NCBI GenBank assembly: GCA_964019135.1
Contig: OZ025252.1
Span: 44,614,959-44,678,958 of the forward strand
DNA: 64,000 nt
Source: Arenicola marina
Lineage: Eukaryota; Annelida; Polychaeta; Arenicolidae
Reading direction: 5' to 3'
In this document: piece after piece, positions 11,647 to 23,081 of the stretch
Position numbering within the stretch: the stretch's first letter is position 1
How the letters are laid out: every line of letters starts with the position of its first letter
Made by a program: the position numbers and the translations under genes
Notes under the pieces: model-generated
What the model was told of the DNA's origin: nothing
Database searches by the model: none
What the model saw: only the letters and a program-made list of their open reading frames with translations

Positions 11647-12943
11647 TATGGTCCAGATTGGCCATCCAACGGCTAAAGCGTCCTTGAAGCAACCAAAGCC
11701 ATCCTATCCAGCAGAAATACGCGTAGTTTCCAAAGCTACGGGTTAAATAGCAAATAGGAGTGTATTTTCGACGAACTTTAGTTATATACAATTGGACACG
11801 CGGGAATATTGTTCGATGCTTTGGCATAGATAGAGTTTTACAAAATTAGGACTTTCGTACTTCGCATTCAGTTCAGGGTTGCTTAAAGGAAATAAAAATA
11901 TTAGCCCTTGTAGCTTACCCAAGCGTTTATTTGCTATCCATGCGTCAACCCTACAAAGCGCAGATTTTTGTGATGCCCCAGTTGGTCGCAACAAATTTTT
12001 GAAGTGACCGCCTGTCAAGAAAGCGCAGCTTTCCCGGGCGCAGCCCTCTTGGTGGGCGTGGCTGGCACTAGCTAATCAGAGAGCGAAACCCAAAACGGAA
12101 ATAGCGAAACGGGCGAAGTTTACTTAATTTCGCTCATATTCAACACACTATACAAAACCGCAGTTTATAGTCTAAGCACTCATATTAGACGGATACAATC
12201 TGTTGAAGTTTTAGTTGCTAAAACGAAAGTGGTTCTCGGGCCTAATTTCTAGAAGAGATGGTGTACTGTGCGGCTTGGAATTGTAACAATTCCAGTGCGA
12301 AGCGAGGCCACGGTAGATCTTTTTACGCGCCGCATGTATGATCATCCATGAAGTCACGCTCTGTGGCAGAACGGCGCGGCGCTTGAATTTACTGTGGACA
12401 GGATTGCAAATTTATTTCTGTGAACCCGTTGTTCTCTAAGACGTGTCGTGTTTTGCAAAGTTTCTTTCAGGACCAAAACATTACTAAGGCCTCACGATTA
12501 TAGTAAACTTTTTACCCGCTTTAAGCTTTCCTACAGCGGATTTCATTTAGTTTCAGACATAATATGGAGATGAGATGGACTACATAAAGTCACAGGTGCT
12601 GATAAAAGTGGCGCTCCGGGGGTTGTAGATGAGACCACCCCTTTTCAAAGCTAAAATGCATTGTTCATGTCAGTATCATTCGCAAAAAATTAGTCAAACT
12701 CTTGACTAACAAAGGCCCCTGTTATTGGTAAAAAGCGATGCATACGTCGACTAATAATTTAGCGTCCGGTACATGAACGCATGGGCATCCAAGTAGACGC
12801 ACACAGTGACATTAATATACTGGCAGACGATTCATTTTAAAATGTATTTATAAAGCGCAGTTATGTACAATGAATGAAGACGGTGGTTCTAGAGGGTGGC
12901 GACTAGGATGAAAGCAGCTCATCGGGGTAAGGGTCAGCCTTCG
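11647..12943. other. intergenic region between minisatellite and the POLR3F 3' end
   Basis: Apart from the THAP-like fragment at 12258-12341, no gene is supported. A GC-box-like GGGCGTGGC at 12053-12061 and the nearby GC-rich stretch suggest a promoter just left of the THAP-like start. The minus-strand open frame at 11782-12018 has no recognisable domain. POLR3F polyadenylation should lie here, left of 12944, but no canonical signal was fixed. Confidence 0.4.
12258..12341 (+). pseudogene. N-terminal THAP zinc-finger fragment (isolated first exon or remnant)
   Basis: Encodes 27 residues beginning MVYCAAWNCNN, with SFYAPH near the end. Met at the start, then C-x4-C and an aromatic residue about 15 residues later, fits the first half of a THAP domain (C-x2-4-C ... 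C-x2-H DNA-binding finger, which starts at or near the initiator Met). The reading frame ends at 12341; the last codons overlap GTATGA, which could act as a splice donor after CGCCGCAT. No matching second half (Trp, Pro, Cys-x2-His) was found downstream on the plus strand before POLR3F, which runs in the opposite direction. It may be a decayed gene, a piece of a THAP-bearing transposon, or a first exon with a distant second exon. Confidence 0.4.
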
Positions 12944-15900
12944 TCAGAACTCCAACCATTCCTTCATATAGACGCACGTTTCTGGGGAGACAACTTTTCC
13001 AACGCCACAGTCATTGAAAACCTGGAACACAAAAGGGAAACATTGACATTTCCACACCATCATCATTTCTTTAATTTATATAAAGAGGGAGAGGGCTTAC
13101 CCAACTGTAACTGTTTCTGCTGAAATATGATAACCTATAAAATTTGATGCAAAATTTGACCGCATCCAGACCTGTGCTGAGCGTTGTTATGTCAGTGTGG
13201 TGAACATGAAGACTAAATTGGGCTCCGAAACTTCTTGAGACAATGAAATTTGGGTTGAACGAAACAGATGCACCAGATTCGCCAGGATGCAAACCCAGGA
13301 CCTGTTGATCTGCAGCTTAGGCTGCTCATCAATTAACTAAGCTAGGGAGGCTCCCCGGGAAGTCAGGAAGGCGACCAATCCATGAACACAAGATTATCGT
13401 CTCACATCAATCCAGTCATATATCCGGCGTACGTATACATCAAACGGGACTTAATTTCTTCTATAATGCGAATTCTTATTTATGATAATGATACTTGAAA
13501 GCGGTGAGATCACATAGCGTGAGTGGCGAGAGTATCGTGGTTAAAGCGTAGCCGTGACCCAAACAGTGGGAAATACATGACGGGCGAGATGACTAACCGG
13601 ACACACTCCACAAGGAGTCTGCATCAAGCCCGTGGGTGTGATGAGACTCGGCACGGCTCGGTAGAGCTTGACCTGCTCGCCAGTCTCCCCCGCGGCCATT
13701 GTGCTCTCCACCTTGCCGTCATAGATGAGGGTGTCCAGGATTGTCTCAATGTCCTCCACCGACAGCTGAACCTGGAGGCCGAACAACAGGGCTGAGCAAA
13801 CATGTCGATAGATCGTTGAGAACAAAACGTACGAAAAGATTTCAATGCGAAACATTTTATTGATCAAACGGAAATTCCAGTAAATGTCAAATGGAATGGG
13901 GGAGGTTTGCTTATTTTCCAATAATTGCCCAATTCCATATACCACAAAGCTGCCCTCTACTGGATGAACCATTCAAGTCACCCATGCGTGGCGGGCAGAC
14001 CTTTGTATTTGTTACGCATGGGTGAATCCTTTACTAGATAGCACCACTGTTCCATTAGATTTCTACGGGACACAGTACCGAAAAGAAAATTCTGATTATT
14101 CTCCACTCCAATAAGTGTCAGAATTGCACGTTGAGAAGAATTTATAAACTAATCTCTCTTCTGGCCAAGTAGCGACAAGAACAGATGAAGAGGACACCGG
14201 AACATAATATTTCTATACCAACACTTACATGAACGTCGCAACTGTCACAGCACGTACTAAACGCCGCACCCGATGGGCGAGCGGAACGAGAGCGGAGACA
14301 TAGGTCATAGCGGCACCTGTGATGCGCACAAAAACTGAAGTACGTAATAAACTGCATTACAGTTACACAATGCTCGTTATGTATCCTACCTTGCTTATAC
14401 CGAGGTCCGTGATAAACTTCCAGACATCCGTTGAGGGTGTGAAGGCGGCATTCCTCTGGGCAATGGGGTCGGCTTTAATATCCCGAGCATTGGTTGCCTA
14501 TTCAACATAACAACTATTAACACAAATAATTGACTATTTGAATTCATGCCCAATGACATACATACTGTTGCACTGAATTGAATTGGTGTCTTAGGCCACT
14601 TTTGTGCACAGAATGGCGAAACTGGGCAAAGGAACCTCCCGTGAAGGTGAAGGATGAATGGAGGACACATGCTCCAGATTCGAACACGGGACCGGTTGAT
14701 CAGCGGTCTAGTGTACTAACCGCTACACTAGGGAGGCGCTGTTACTGTTGGAAGGATATATAATTTCATGTCGTCTAAGACACGTTCTAATTATATTGCG
14801 CTATACGACATATTCGCACAACTGACAAGGTCTGCTTTATTATTCTTTATATTTTGTTGAGATAACCTGAAAATAAGTATATCCCCATAAAAAAACAAAC
14901 CTTCTGTTCCAGGTACTTCAAACTCTGCTGGTTTAGAACTTCCACAAATTCGGATTCGAAGTCTTGGTCGCTGTACCATGCTCCTCCAGTCACGGAACGG
15001 TCCGGTTCCAAATTATATAACATATATACTTTTCTCTTAGACGCCTGCAAATACAAAATGGTTTGACAGTTAAAATAACAGGCGGTGCAGTTAGTTGCAA
15101 GACAAATGTAGATGTCGTGGTTCCAGGTGAGACAATAAACTATACAAGACTATTATGTTTGTTACTTGATATAACGATAGAAGAGTCTGTTGAGATGACC
15201 CTAACTTCCTTACCGACACAGACTTGACAGCTTTAATAAGTTTCTTGCTCTCCAAGCTCTTTAGTATCTTGTTAAGTTGTGTCATCATCAAATTGCTCTT
15301 GAATCGAATATCTCTTATCCATATCCCTGAAAAATATGATATGCATATATATACCGGTATATATAGTATGCGCACAATTACATAAAGATATCTGCTGCAT
15401 AAACCCTATTTTAATTTTTCTGAATTATACTTAAATCAGGACATAAAAACTAAAGGTTGCTATCGATTTGCATGTGTCCATTTACACATGGAATAAAACA
15501 TGAATTCTATTAAATTGTACAACATACATTCGAAGTTTTATAGACCAGATTATAAAGGTGATTACCTGTAGTTAATACACATCATGCCCAGACCAACTCT
15601 AACCTTTATTTCCGGCTTCTTCGACTACTTGATAAACCACCCTCTCCTGGTTATCACCGCCTTTGGCTTTGCTGAATAATACACAAGCGTAAGTAACTAA
15701 TGGGCAGAATATTAGGGCATTGCTCTCAAATGGGACTGGCAAAATGAATTAACATCCATAAAAAGGAAAATATGAAACATTCAAATATATTCTTTACAAA
15801 TAATCAATTTTCCACTTATTAATAAAATAGGTAACATTACTATGTATCACCAAACGTGTCTGAAGCATACCTGGTTGAATCCGATTCCTTCAGCTTGTAA

Positions 15901-16844
15901 ATCAATTGATTCCCACTTTTAAGGAGAATAATTTGACCCTGTGGAAAAATGCCAACAAATAATGAAGTACACATATGCGTAAGTGATCAATATTTGCATC
16001 AATGCATGCTGATCTGTATTTTCATTTCATTTTCATTTCTTGTATGGTTTGATGCAACTTGAAATTATGCATAAAAAATACTTGTCCTAATATGCTTCTG
16101 TTATCAACCTGCATAACTGTTAACTGTCCACATAAGTTTGCTTTAAAGTAGCTTACATAGCATTTACAAGCATTCACAACATAAAATATTTCGTAGGTGC
16201 AAATTTGAAAGACAAATACGTGATGGACACAAGGTAAAAAGTCAGATGTTTCTTTGCTTTCACATGGTATACTACCTTAGAGAGTAATCTGTTGATTGCC
16301 ATCACGCGGTGTCGTGTATCCACATTTGGCATGTCACTCTGGATAACTTGGTCAGTGATGCCATTTGGAATACTCTCACAGAGTTTCTTGATTCTAAGAA
16401 AACATAATTCGACTTAGTGTTCTCCAATGACATCACAACTAAATAAAGACATTTTTACACCTTATCTCATACAGCAAATTCTGGATAAAAATGTTGCTTT
16501 ACTGTGTAATCCAGCGTTACATAATCTAGGTTTAATTAACCTTAACAAAGGTTTTCATTTTAATGTTAGGATGTTATGCATGAATTATAATATTTATAAC
16601 ATCTACAATATATATATATATAAATATATATGCCTAGTATTATGGTAAATTTATTAATATGCAAACAACCATACTCGTTTATAGTCATACACATTTCTCA
16701 GCTTTATTTGATTTTGTCTGACATATGACAACAGGTAACCAGCATCTTTAATAGTTGCCAATGATGCCAACTGTCTTATCACCTGTTTTCCAAGTCTAGA
16801 GCTTCAACTGGTTCCTGTTTAACAGTTACTGTGGATTCCGCCAT
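12944..16844 (-). CDS. POLR3F: RNA polymerase III subunit RPC6 (POLR3F), nine exons, complete
   Basis: Coding exons, minus strand: 16844-16783, 16393-16276, 15938-15871, 15671-15604, 15326-15214, 15044-14901, 14497-14390, 13771-13598 and 13021-12944. Every intron has GT and AG ends, frame is kept throughout, and the product is 310 aa (human 316). RPC6/RPC39 belongs to the RPC3-RPC6-RPC7 trimer that helps RNA polymerase III open promoters and contacts the TFIIIB subunit BRF1 (known). Tandem winged-helix regions fall at about residues 20-85 and 95-150; residues 163-173 read GGAWYSDQDFE, a strongly conserved block. Cysteines 281, 284, 290 and 301 (C-x2-C-x5-C-x10-C, split over the last two exons) match the four that hold the 4Fe-4S cluster of the human subunit. 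The protein ends YMKEWLEF. A splice-acceptor-like sequence just upstream of the ATG suggests an untranslated exon further upstream. Two SINEs lie in introns 6 and 8. Confidence 0.95.
13270..13355 (-). repeat. tRNA-derived SINE head in POLR3F intron 8
   Basis: On the minus strand an A-box-like TAGCTTAGTTAATTGATGAG (13344-13325) and a B-box-like GGTTTGCATCC (13295-13285) are spaced as in tRNA-derived SINEs. The tRNA fold is not intact and no CCA-end acceptor stem pairs, so it is not a working tRNA gene. The SINE body probably continues toward 13130, but its end is unclear. Confidence 0.6.
14671..14744 (-). repeat. tRNA-derived SINE head in POLR3F intron 6
   Basis: Minus-strand A-box-like TAGTGTAGCGGTTAGTAC (14730-14713) and a canonical B-box GTTCGAATC (14685-14677). 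It shares GCCTCCCTAG at the head and CTGATCAAC/AGATCAAC before the B-box with the element at 13270-13355, so both appear to be one SINE family in the same orientation. The body continues left for perhaps 100 bases. Confidence 0.65.
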
Positions 16845-17155
16845 GATCACCCAAAAAACCATGCAAACTTATCTGAAACATATAAAAGATGATATAATAT
16901 ATCACATGAAGAGAAATAGGAATAGGGATCAAACAACGAAAGTGTCTGCAGAATCAACCACAGTTACTCAGATCAGTTGATGGAAGGACCGCCTAGTCTT
17001 CATTTTAAGACTGGTAGTAGGCAGTGATGAGTGAGGTTAGCCATACATCATCATTACACAAAATACTGCTTGCTTAATGTAATGGTCATATATGCCTAGG
17101 GCAATTAAGGTATGAAATGCTGAATCCACAACAAGCCATCTAATGATGTTCTAGC
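16845..17155. other. POLR3F upstream flank
   Basis: On the minus strand TATATGTTTCAG precedes the start codon by about 30 bases and looks like a 3' splice site, implying a 5' untranslated exon further right. No promoter could be fixed and no other feature is seen. Confidence 0.4.
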
Positions 17156-18071
17156 TACCGTAAACTGCCTATTTGAAGCCGCATACATATTAGAAGCCGC
17201 ACCCCAACTTTGGCCTCAAAACCGGGTTGGCAGGCACCCAGAACCATTTCCGGAAAACTACATATTACAGCCGCACCCGGACTTTGGCCTCTCGACCCCC
17301 CCCTCCCCCCTCTGTATCCCTGCTTAATCCAGTCCCACCAACGAAACCAATTAATTGTTTATACAAGCAGTCGCGACTACTAACCACATTCCCCTCTCCC
17401 TCTCCGATTGCACCTCTTTTCAGGTGTCACACCAGTGGCTGGCTTTCCTGACCCCTACCAAGCCAATTAATTGTTTATACAAGCAGTCGTGACTACTAAC
17501 AACATTCACCTCTCTCTCTCTCCGATCGCAGCTCTTATCAAGTGTCACACCAGTGGCTGGCTCTACTGGCTCTTACTGCATGTTTATGAATCACTGTCAC
17601 ACCTACCCAGTATCAAGTTTCTGTCTGTTACAATTAACTTATTGCATTTGGTGCGAGGCCGGCGGCAGCCGTATCAATTTACACCACCTGAAACCTGGCC
17701 TCTGCTCATTGGTCTACAATAGGTGTAGGCGGAGTCGTGTGGCAGTAGTAATAAATAACACAACCTTAAGTAGCTCATTGTCAGTCTTGATTGCCATGGT
17801 AACACAATGCCTGGGAAAAGAACATCTTACGACGCAGCTTTCAAGTTGAATTATCTCCCGACTTGTATGACGTTATGATGCAATACATTATTTTGGCAAA
17901 GCCGGTAATTTTATGTATTACCCCCCCTCCCGGCTTGTCTCGCCATGCTCACTTTAAATCGGCAAAAGGCCCTATTTAAAGCTGCACCCTGACTTGCGGC
18001 TAAACGTTCCGGAAAGTGGAACCACCAACTTCCTAAGATAAGCCGCGGCTTCAAATAGGCAGTTTACGGTA
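17156..18071. mobile_element. 916-bp non-autonomous DNA transposon with 27-bp terminal inverted repeats
   Basis: The first 27 bases (starting TACCGTAAACTGCCTATTTG, 17156-17182) are the exact reverse complement of the last 27 (18045-18071). Inside both ends lie further copies of GCCGCACCC and CTTTGGCC-type motifs. No transposase frame is present. Flanks are TTCTAGC and CTTCACA and give no clear target-site duplication, so the superfamily is not assigned. It lies between POLR3F and the histone array. Confidence 0.8.
17347..17577. repeat. 116-bp tandem duplication inside the TIR element
   Basis: CCAATTAATTGTTTATACAA starts at 17347 and again at 17463; both copies run through a CT-rich stretch to CACACCAGTGGCTGGCT. 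The copies differ by scattered substitutions and a longer CT run in the second. Confidence 0.85.
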
Positions 18072-19145
18072 CTTCACATGCAATTATCTAAAACGATTTA
18101 TCTTATTTCTACTATAGAATTACAGAGCTTACATTAGCAAATACTATTTGAAATGAAAGAGATCGCACAAAAACAAATGTTCAGAAATCGACTTATCCAC
18201 AGGGTAGGGGTCTGCTGAATGAAATCAAGACCTATCAATACATAGAAGTCAAATCCCGAAAATGTAAATTAATTCAATATGGTTTAAACTAGTAATACCA
18301 ATTGTAAAAACATTTCGGCAATGTAATATTTTTTGCTCAATAGTTCATACCCTTACATGACCAATTTTCCATATAAATGGGTCTACAAGACAGTATCTTG
18401 TTAGGTAGCAAACGCGTTGGCCCGCCATATTAAGTTTGTACTTTGACGATATACATATATGGAAGTGTACGGACCTAAAAAGACACAGCCAAACAGAACA
18501 CGATATGGATATTTGCATAATGAAATCACCCTATGAGGTCTGGACTCCTATCTACACACTACAGTCGGTATGTTTAATATCTGCCACCTCTCTTTCGTAA
18601 ATTGTTTTGTCTGTGCACCATTTGCAGTCACAATTTATGTATTTATTTGCTCCATTACACAAGACCATTGTGATTTTAACTTACTTGAAAGCGTATCTTG
18701 ATTAATAACAGATAATCTCTAGCATAAAGTATAGTTTAATAACAGATAGTCTCTAGCATAAAGTATAGCAGACGAAAGTGTGTTGATAGCCGTCTTTTTA
18801 TGACGTTGTAAGTTAAAGGTCATATTACTGCATTTTCATTGGTTAAAAGAAGTAAGCCCATGGAAGAATGTAATATCAGGCACTAGAAAAGGAGACAGAC
18901 CATTATGTGTCCATGCAAAGTTTCTACACTAATAGTAATTTTAATGTATTAAAGCAAATGTAATGCAAAAGGAATGATTTTGCAGATTTATGTTCTTATA
19001 TATGAAAGGAACTATAAATACATGTAAACTTAATTCAAGATACGGCTGGACATTAATACAAACTAGCCCCCCCACCCAAAATACCAGCAATACTATCGCC
19101 TACAGACATGACAAATGACAAGGTAAACAGAGCAACAGCCATAGT
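18072..19145. other. intergenic DNA
   Basis: AT-rich sequence with no supported gene. It includes a 34-base imperfect tandem duplication at 18701-18768 (units containing TCTCTAGCATAAAGTATAG). A short GC-richer spot near 18410-18430 could hold the distal POLR3F promoter or untranslated exon, but I cannot show this. Confidence 0.4.
18701..18768. repeat. 34-bp tandem duplication
   Basis: Two adjacent 34-base copies, each containing TAATAACAGATA[AG]TCTCTAG, differing at about three positions. Confidence 0.85.
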
Positions 19146-19250
19146 AAAACTTATCTACTTTGTTTGCGTGAAACTTGTCTGCTTTGTTTGTATAAAACTT
19201 GTCTGCTTTGTTTGCGTCAAACTTGTCTACTTTGTTTGCATCAAACTTAC
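19146..19250. repeat. 24-bp minisatellite, about 4.3 copies
   Basis: Units of AAACTTGTCTGCTTTGTTTG plus four bases, in direct tandem. In one frame it reads an 8-residue repeat (VKLVCFVC), but the enclosing frame has no other protein character. Confidence 0.85.
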
Positions 19251-19610
19251 AATGTTGGCATCATATTATTATTCCTTTGATAACAGGACTGTGAGTACGG
19301 CAAATTCTGTTAGGTCTTTAGTTCAAGTTGACAAATATAAACTGATTTAAGGTTTGTCAATGAAATATTTCAGGTCAAATTAGAAAGCTAGGCAGCAAAT
19401 ATTTTCTGTGCAGACTATAGTATAGTTCATGTAGACTTTAATTTTGGTAACACTTGAGAAAGTATTGTCACTATTGAGGTAAAAACGTCAGATTACGATT
19501 CTGGTAACAATACAAGTTTTACTTCAATTGAAGTTTATCACTTTAGTTTAAGTATGCGCCTCGACCTGTTTACTGTGCCTGTGTTCTACGAGATTATTGA
19601 TTATTTCGAT

Positions 19611-19724
19611 GATCCTGCAGTTTCTATTATCGCCCACAAGAATGATTCCAACCCTATCATAAAAGCTTGACCCTAGCATATAAGCTTGAGCGATATTAGT
19701 GATCAGGTCAGAAACTGCAGGATC
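19611..19724. repeat. 15-bp inverted repeat with 84-base spacer
   Basis: GATCCTGCAGTTTCT at 19611-19625 is the exact reverse complement of 19710-19724. The spacer contains a direct repeat of TAAGCTTGA/AAAGCTTGA. It may be a small MITE remnant. Confidence 0.6.
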
Positions 19725-20021
19725 ACCCATATTTCCCTTATTTGCTTCAGCATATGCTTATATGGCTATTCACATACTTTTCGCCCTGACTTCTTTCAGT
19801 AATGTGGGCGGTGGGCCAGTAAATTCGCGCGCGACTACTTCCACTTTCATATCTGCCAGATACTATCTGCCAACTTTAAAATGAATGCATCCTAGGGTCC
19901 AAGTAATGTGTAAAGAAGAGGATCGCGGCGAGTTAAAGAGGTAGGCTCGTTGTCATAATCGAAAATCATTCATCGAAGTGAGCTTGGTTATGCATTACTA
20001 CTTTTTTAACCATGTGTATTG

Positions 20022-20066
20022 CTTGACCCTTCTGCCTATCTGCTTTCTATTGTCAGAAGGGTCAAG
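20022..20066. repeat. 13-bp hairpin
   Basis: CTTGACCCTTCTG (20022-20034) and CAGAAGGGTCAAG (20054-20066) are perfect reverse complements around a 19-base loop. No downstream element suggests a histone-type or terminator function; it is probably a foldback remnant. Confidence 0.55.
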
Positions 20067-20171
20067 ATGACTGGGCTAATTGGGACCCACCCAAGATTAC
20101 TAGCGTACCTAGCAAAATCACAGCATGGGGTTGTTCTAAGGGGCGTATGACGATAAATACTAGGTAACTTA

Positions 20172-20318
20172 ACGATGGTAAAACAATCGAAAAAGTGAAG
20201 CTATGCTGTCATGGTTACTCAGCTAATGTTCATTGATTGCTTGAGGTTTCCTACGGTAGAAATATTATAATATGAGTACCTATATTTCTCTTGTACGTAC
20301 CGGGTTGAAAATTATCAT
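20172..20318. repeat. decayed copy of the histone H2A-H3 spacer
   Basis: Aligns, at roughly 70 percent by eye, with part of the H2A-H3 spacer of the regular units (unit 1: about 24043-24207). Shared landmarks in order are GGTAAAACAAT, AAAAAGTGAA, CTATGC, GTTACT, GTACCTAT and GGGTTGAAAATTATCAT. The H3 gene that should follow is missing before the array begins at 20461, so this is the eroded edge of a former histone unit. Confidence 0.7.
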
Positions 20319-20520
20319 GCACAACGGTGTGTACCCTTATTAATCGTGTAGAACACATAACATGGGCCCCTATGTACAAGTTGATCTCCACGAAATACGC
20401 CACCGGACACCAGATAATAATGAAGTCCCAGGGTACCTCAATTACTTTTTATCCCGCGCCACCTAGGTAGGCCCCCGGTGCCCTCGCACACCGCCCGAGG
20501 TCGGGCAGTGAGCAAGGACT

Positions 20521-20542
20521 GGGGCTGGGGTTGGGGTGGGGG
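20521..20542 (+). other. G-quadruplex motif in the H3-H4 spacer
   Basis: Four runs of four to five G with loops CT, TT and T. The motif is present and unchanged 60 bases into every unit: 25465-25486, 30995-31016, 36527-36548, 41487-41508, 47019-47040, 51979-52000, 56940-56961 and 61906-61927. It lies in a GC-rich block about 300-400 bases upstream of H3 in each unit. Confidence 0.75.
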
Positions 20543-21211
20543 CCCGGTGGCCGGCCGGCGCCCCGCGATACTATCGGCTTTCGGCAAGTGTATATAGTTT
20601 GTCAGAAGCAAAGACAAAACCATGCAAGGCCTATAACTTTATAAGTATAACATCAAAGACTGGTTTTGGTTGTAAATAAATAGGCCGGGATATTACGTTA
20701 CGTGGTTAAAGCCCCCATCCACAACATTGTTCATCATTGTAACAATGCATAAGCTTACTGTCATACGAGATCACTGATTTTAGTCGTGTTCAGATTCAGT
20801 GCATTGTAAATCAGTGTGCCATCAAGTCAAATATTACGACCTATTAAGTTATAGATTCAAAAGACACTTTATTTCCGGAATTTCATCCACCCCATTTTGT
20901 GAAATTCTGTCTTATGAAAGTAAGCTTATAAATTATAGATCTAGTCTATAAAATGTAGTAGATGGCTAAGTAGACTACGATTGTTATTATTCATTGCTTA
21001 CTTACGCGGTCTTCCTAAGCTTGCAACATACCGATTAACAATATCAAGAGAACGCAGCCGGTGTATAAAATCAAGTGCTAACGCCAAAACTGTTATCCGT
21101 TATCCAGTGGCAGTGCTTGATTTGAATTATATTATCAATATAGAAAACTAATAACTTGGCAAAAAACGCAATAAAAGCATTCGTATCGACTTTCTTTTTG
21201 GAGGATGTGGT

Positions 21212-21227
21212 GGTCTTGAAAAAGACC
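21212..21227 (-). terminator. histone mRNA 3' stem-loop of H4, unit 1
   Basis: Six-base stem GGTCTT/AAGACC with loop TTTC. The same 16 bases end every histone gene in the array; coordinates for other copies are given with each gene. Confidence 0.95.
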
Positions 21228-21263
21228 GTTTGTTGTGATAAGCTGACCGCAAGGGTTGACAGC

Positions 21264-22429
<1,166 letters not shown>

Positions 22430-22445
22430 GGTCTTGAAAAAGACC
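22430..22445 (-). terminator. histone mRNA 3' stem-loop of H2B, unit 1
   Basis: GGTCTT/AAGACC stem on the coding strand. From CAACGG through AAAAAGAAAAC the 3' signal matches that of H2A, in opposite orientation. Confidence 0.95.
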
Positions 22446-22475
22446 GTTGGGTTTGGCAGAAAAGCGGCAAGCCGT

Positions 22476-22847
22476 TTACTTGGAGCTGGTGTACTTGGTC
22501 ACAGCCTTGGTGCCCTCGCTCACGGCGTGCTTGGCCAACTCGCCAGGCAGAAGGAGACGGACAGCCGTCTGGATCTCTCTGCTGGTGATGGTGGAGCGGC
22601 GGTTGTAGTGGGCCAGGCGGGAGGACTCGGCGGCAATGCGCTCAAAGATGTCGTTGACGAAGGAGTTCATGATGCTCATGGCCTTGCTGGAGATTCCAGT
22701 GTCGGGGTGAACCTGCTTCAGCACCTTGTAGATGTAGATGCTGTAGCTCTCCCTCCTCCTCCTGCGCTTCTTCTTGTCCCCGGTACGGGCGGCCTTTGCC
22801 TTGCTGGCGGCCTTCTTCGATCCCTTAGACGCAGCCTTGGGCGGCAT
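22476..22847 (-). CDS. H2B: histone H2B, unit 1
   Basis: 123 residues. The N-tail is Lys/Ala rich ([16 protein letters not shown]) and is followed by the basic patch [12 protein letters not shown], then the histone fold from about residue 37 and the C-terminal helix ending AVTKYTSSK, with the lysine ubiquitinated in other animals. It dimerises with H2A. Stem-loop at 22445-22430 with downstream AAAAAGAAAA; TATA box (coding strand TATATAAGG) at 22914-22906. It is transcribed away from H2A from a shared 234-base promoter. The tail resembles molluscan and annelid H2B more than vertebrate or insect forms (from memory). Confidence 0.98.
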   Translation of the reverse strand: MPPKAASKGSKKAASKAKAARTGDKKKRRRRRESYSIYIYKVLKQVHPDTGISSKAMSIMNSFVNDIFERIAAESSRLAHYNRRSTITSREIQTAVRLLLPGELAKHAVSEGTKAVTKYTSSK

Positions 22848-23081
22848 GATTATTCTCGGTAGCGAGTAGACTGAGAGAATGTGAGTGGCCAGGCCAGTTG
22901 CTCACCCTTATATACAGCGCCCGCGTGGCAGGCTGACTACCGCGGCGTGGCAGGCAACTCGGCTCGCCCACTGCCACACGCAGCGGCCTATATAAGAGAG
23001 CGGCACGCTGACCAGCGCTCACACTTCTCATTCTCACTCTCCGTGTGCGGATCGAAAAGATCACTACTCACTCTACTCCTC
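22848..23081. promoter_or_regulatory. divergent H2B-H2A promoter, unit 1
   Basis: Two TATA boxes face outward: 22914-22906 for H2B and 22989-22996 (TATATAAG) for H2A. Between them lie CGTGGCAGGC at 22924-22933 and 22946-22955 and an inverted CTGCCAC at 22971-22977. The H2A leader is about 60 bases, the H2B leader about 30. Equivalent promoters are 28378-28611, 33908-34141, 38869-39102, 44400-44633, 49363-49596, 54320-54555 and 59281-59514. Confidence 0.85.

Noticed and set aside
11782-12018. 78-codon minus-strand frame
   Set aside because: No recognisable domain, no codon-use or splice support.
13285-14730. Functional tRNA genes
   Set aside because: A and B boxes are present but cloverleaf pairing is poor; SINE heads explain them better.
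16427-16648. 73-codon plus-strand frame
   Set aside because: Lies within POLR3F intron 1, ends in AT-rich simple sequence, and has no protein similarity I recognise.
22881-23081. In-frame 67-codon N-terminal extension of H2A
   Set aside because: It begins upstream of the H2A TATA box, crosses the promoter, and is out of frame in unit 7; the conserved MSGRGKGG start is the true one.
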